DNA from: Yoonia sp. R2331
GTDB taxonomy: Bacteria; Pseudomonadota; Alphaproteobacteria; Rhodobacterales; Rhodobacteraceae
Length of the DNA stretch: 64,000 bases
Assembly: GCF_041103235.1 (NCBI RefSeq)
Contig: NZ_JBGCUN010000001.1
Coordinates: forward strand, 1,364,001 to 1,428,000
Direction of reading: 5' to 3'
Shown here: positions 63,050 through 64,000 of the stretch, one piece after another
Numbering within the stretch: the stretch's first letter is position 1
Layout of the letters: every line of letters starts with the position of its first letter
Made by a program: the position numbers and the translations under genes
Notes under the pieces: generated by a model
The model's input: the letters and a program-made list of their open reading frames with translations, nothing else
What the model was told of the DNA's origin: nothing
Database searches by the model: none

Positions 63050-64000
63050 TTAGCGTGGTGCAGGGCCGGTGGATTGTCCCACCGTCAGTTCAGCCTCGAG
63101 CAGCGTTTGCATCGGGTTTTTGTCGGGTTCGGCAATAATCTGCAAGAGCATGGCCGCCAGTTGACGTCCCGCATCCCGAACAGACGACCGGGTGGCGGTG
63201 AAAATCGGAACGTCGCCGCCATTGCGGAGATAAGACAGCCGGTCATCGTGAGTTATGATCGACACATCGCGCCCCATCTTCAGGCCCGATTCTTCGACCG
63301 CGCGTCGGACGCCTAATGCGATGATCATCGAGGATGTCAGGATTGCGGTGGGCGGGGCGTCTTGTGCCAGCATTTCGCGCGTTGTCAGATAGCCGAAGTC
63401 TTCTGTCATCTCGTCTGCATGCATCAGGGTAGGGTCAGCAGTGATGCCTCTGTCGGTCAGTGCGTCAACAAAGCCGCGCCGCCGCCGCATCGCGAAGTCC
63501 ATTTGTTCATTGCCATTCAAAAGCGCCATGCGCCGATGGCCGAGATCGTAAAGAAAGCCGGTGGCCCGATGAAAGGCCGAGCGATTGTTCACGTCGAGCC
63601 ATGAATAGGGCAGGGACACACCGCTGGCGCGGCCATGCACAACAAACGGCAGATCAAGATCTTTGAGCAACGGTATCCGGGGATCATCCATTTTCGGGGC
63701 GTGGACCACGACCCCATCGACCGCACGACGCGATTTGAGGTTTTGGTAGACCCGGTGTTCATCCTCATCATTGTTTAGGACTGACAGGATCATCTCGTAT
63801 CCCTGGCGGGCGTATTCTTCGCCCGCGCCGGCAATGAAGTCGGCAAAGATCGGGTTGACCATCTCGTGGCTTTTGGTCGTCGGTATCACGTGACCTATGG
63901 CCAGCGCCTTGCCAGTGGCCAGCCCCTTCGCGCGGGTACTGGGGGCGTAGTGAAATTGCTCTGCAGCCGCCATCACACGCTGCCGCGTGCTTTCCGAAAC
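63050..64000 (-). CDS. LacI-family transcriptional regulator (N-terminus cut)
   Basis: The last 317 codons of a LacI-type repressor; the first ~25 residues, including most of the HTH, lie beyond the right edge. The hinge-side end of the DNA-binding domain is visible (VSESTRQRVMAAAEQFHYAPS), followed by the sugar-binding core (GLATGKALAIGHVIPTTKSHEMVNPIFADF... to the effector region). It is first in the operon with the beta-glucosidase and glucokinase and probably represses it until the sugar is present. The ligand is not certain. Confidence 0.92.
   Translation of the reverse strand, partial: VSESTRQRVMAAAEQFHYAPSTRAKGLATGKALAIGHVIPTTKSHEMVNPIFADFIAGAGEEYARQGYEMILSVLNNDEDEHRVYQNLKSRRAVDGVVVHAPKMDDPRIPLLKDLDLPFVVHGRASGVSLPYSWLDVNNRSAFHRATGFLYDLGHRRMALLNGNEQMDFAMRRRRGFVDALTDRGITADPTLMHADEMTEDFGYLTTREMLAQDAPPTAILTSSMIIALGVRRAVEESGLKMGRDVSIITHDDRLSYLRNGGDVPIFTATRSSVRDAGRQLAAMLLQIIAEPDKNPMQTLLEAELTVGQSTGPAPR

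Noticed and set aside
1-64000. CRISPR arrays, transposases, prophage genes, toxin-antitoxin modules
   Set aside because: No regularly spaced repeats, transposase motifs or phage structural genes were seen; the RatA-type name at 27873 reflects a START-domain protein, not a recognisable toxin-antitoxin pair.

Overview
The window reads as ordinary chromosome of a marine alphaproteobacterium of the order Rhodobacterales (Roseobacter-type family). The evidence is: a dusB(nifR3)-ntrB-ntrC-ntrY-ntrX-trkA-trkH-hfq-hflX block, the CtrA-pathway phosphotransferase ChpT, ornithine-lipid genes, Rhodobacterales-type proteins of the DUF6477 and DUF6456 kinds, a bL21 ribosomal protein with a helix-hairpin-helix tail, and GC-rich coding sequence. 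The genus cannot be fixed from the sequence alone. I see no phage, transposase, CRISPR array or plasmid-like segment, and coding density is very high with many ATGA-type overlaps.

Layout, left to right. Positions 1-2500 (minus strand): the 5' part of a Tat-exported peptide-type ABC substrate-binding protein, an AraC-type regulator and miaA. Positions 2600-15100 (plus): a large envelope and translation operon run, pyrH, an unknown gene, frr, uppS, cdsA, dxr, rseP, a 41-residue membrane microprotein, bamA, ompH/skp, fabZ, lpxA, lpxI, lpxB. This run covers undecaprenyl phosphate, phospholipid precursor, isoprenoid, outer-membrane assembly and lipid A synthesis, but lpxD is not in it. Positions 15060-21200 (mostly minus): two DMT exporters, a FadL-like porin, a small exported protein, a FkbM methyltransferase and guaA. 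Positions 21330-25610: a non-pyrrolysine MttB-family protein, the divergent DUF6477/DUF6456 pair with a perfect CtrA-type site between them, and lipA. Positions 25600-33035: a two-gene c-type cytochrome unit, hpt with a small membrane partner, a COQ10/RatA-like protein, MmgE/PrpD, amt, and the overlapping ispDF-pgpA-cinA operon.

Positions 33229-45025 (plus) hold the nitrogen regulatory and potassium uptake block ending in hfq and hflX. Both response regulators (NtrC, NtrX) lack the GAFTGA loop needed to contact sigma54, and Hfq has Ser where the pore His of the YKH motif is expected. Positions 45090-49940 (minus) hold a diguanylate cyclase, a membrane-anchored penicillin-acylase-family hydrolase, a small membrane protein, a methyltransferase and a lipoprotein. 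Positions 50110-56200 (plus): rplU, rpmA, three tandem GNAT acetyltransferases, obgE, proB, proA. Positions 56190-60610: chpT, a DUF3553 protein, olsB-olsA, a ThiE-like protein, a TfoX-domain protein, trmJ and tRNA-Gly(CCC). Positions 60729-64000 (minus): a sugar unit of LacI-type regulator (cut by the edge), GH1 beta-glucosidase and glucokinase.

No gene-free gap exceeds 300 bases. The longest (472-708, 3036-style divergent gaps at 33036-33228, and 23175-23418) hold repeat or palindrome signals listed below. No clearly new multi-gene system is present. The observations I think most worth checking are the Hfq substitution, the CtrA site at the DUF6477/DUF6456 pair, the bL21 tail fusion, the sigma54-contact loss in NtrC/NtrX, the operator-like repeats before the cytochrome pair, and the unannotatable-looking microprotein before bamA.
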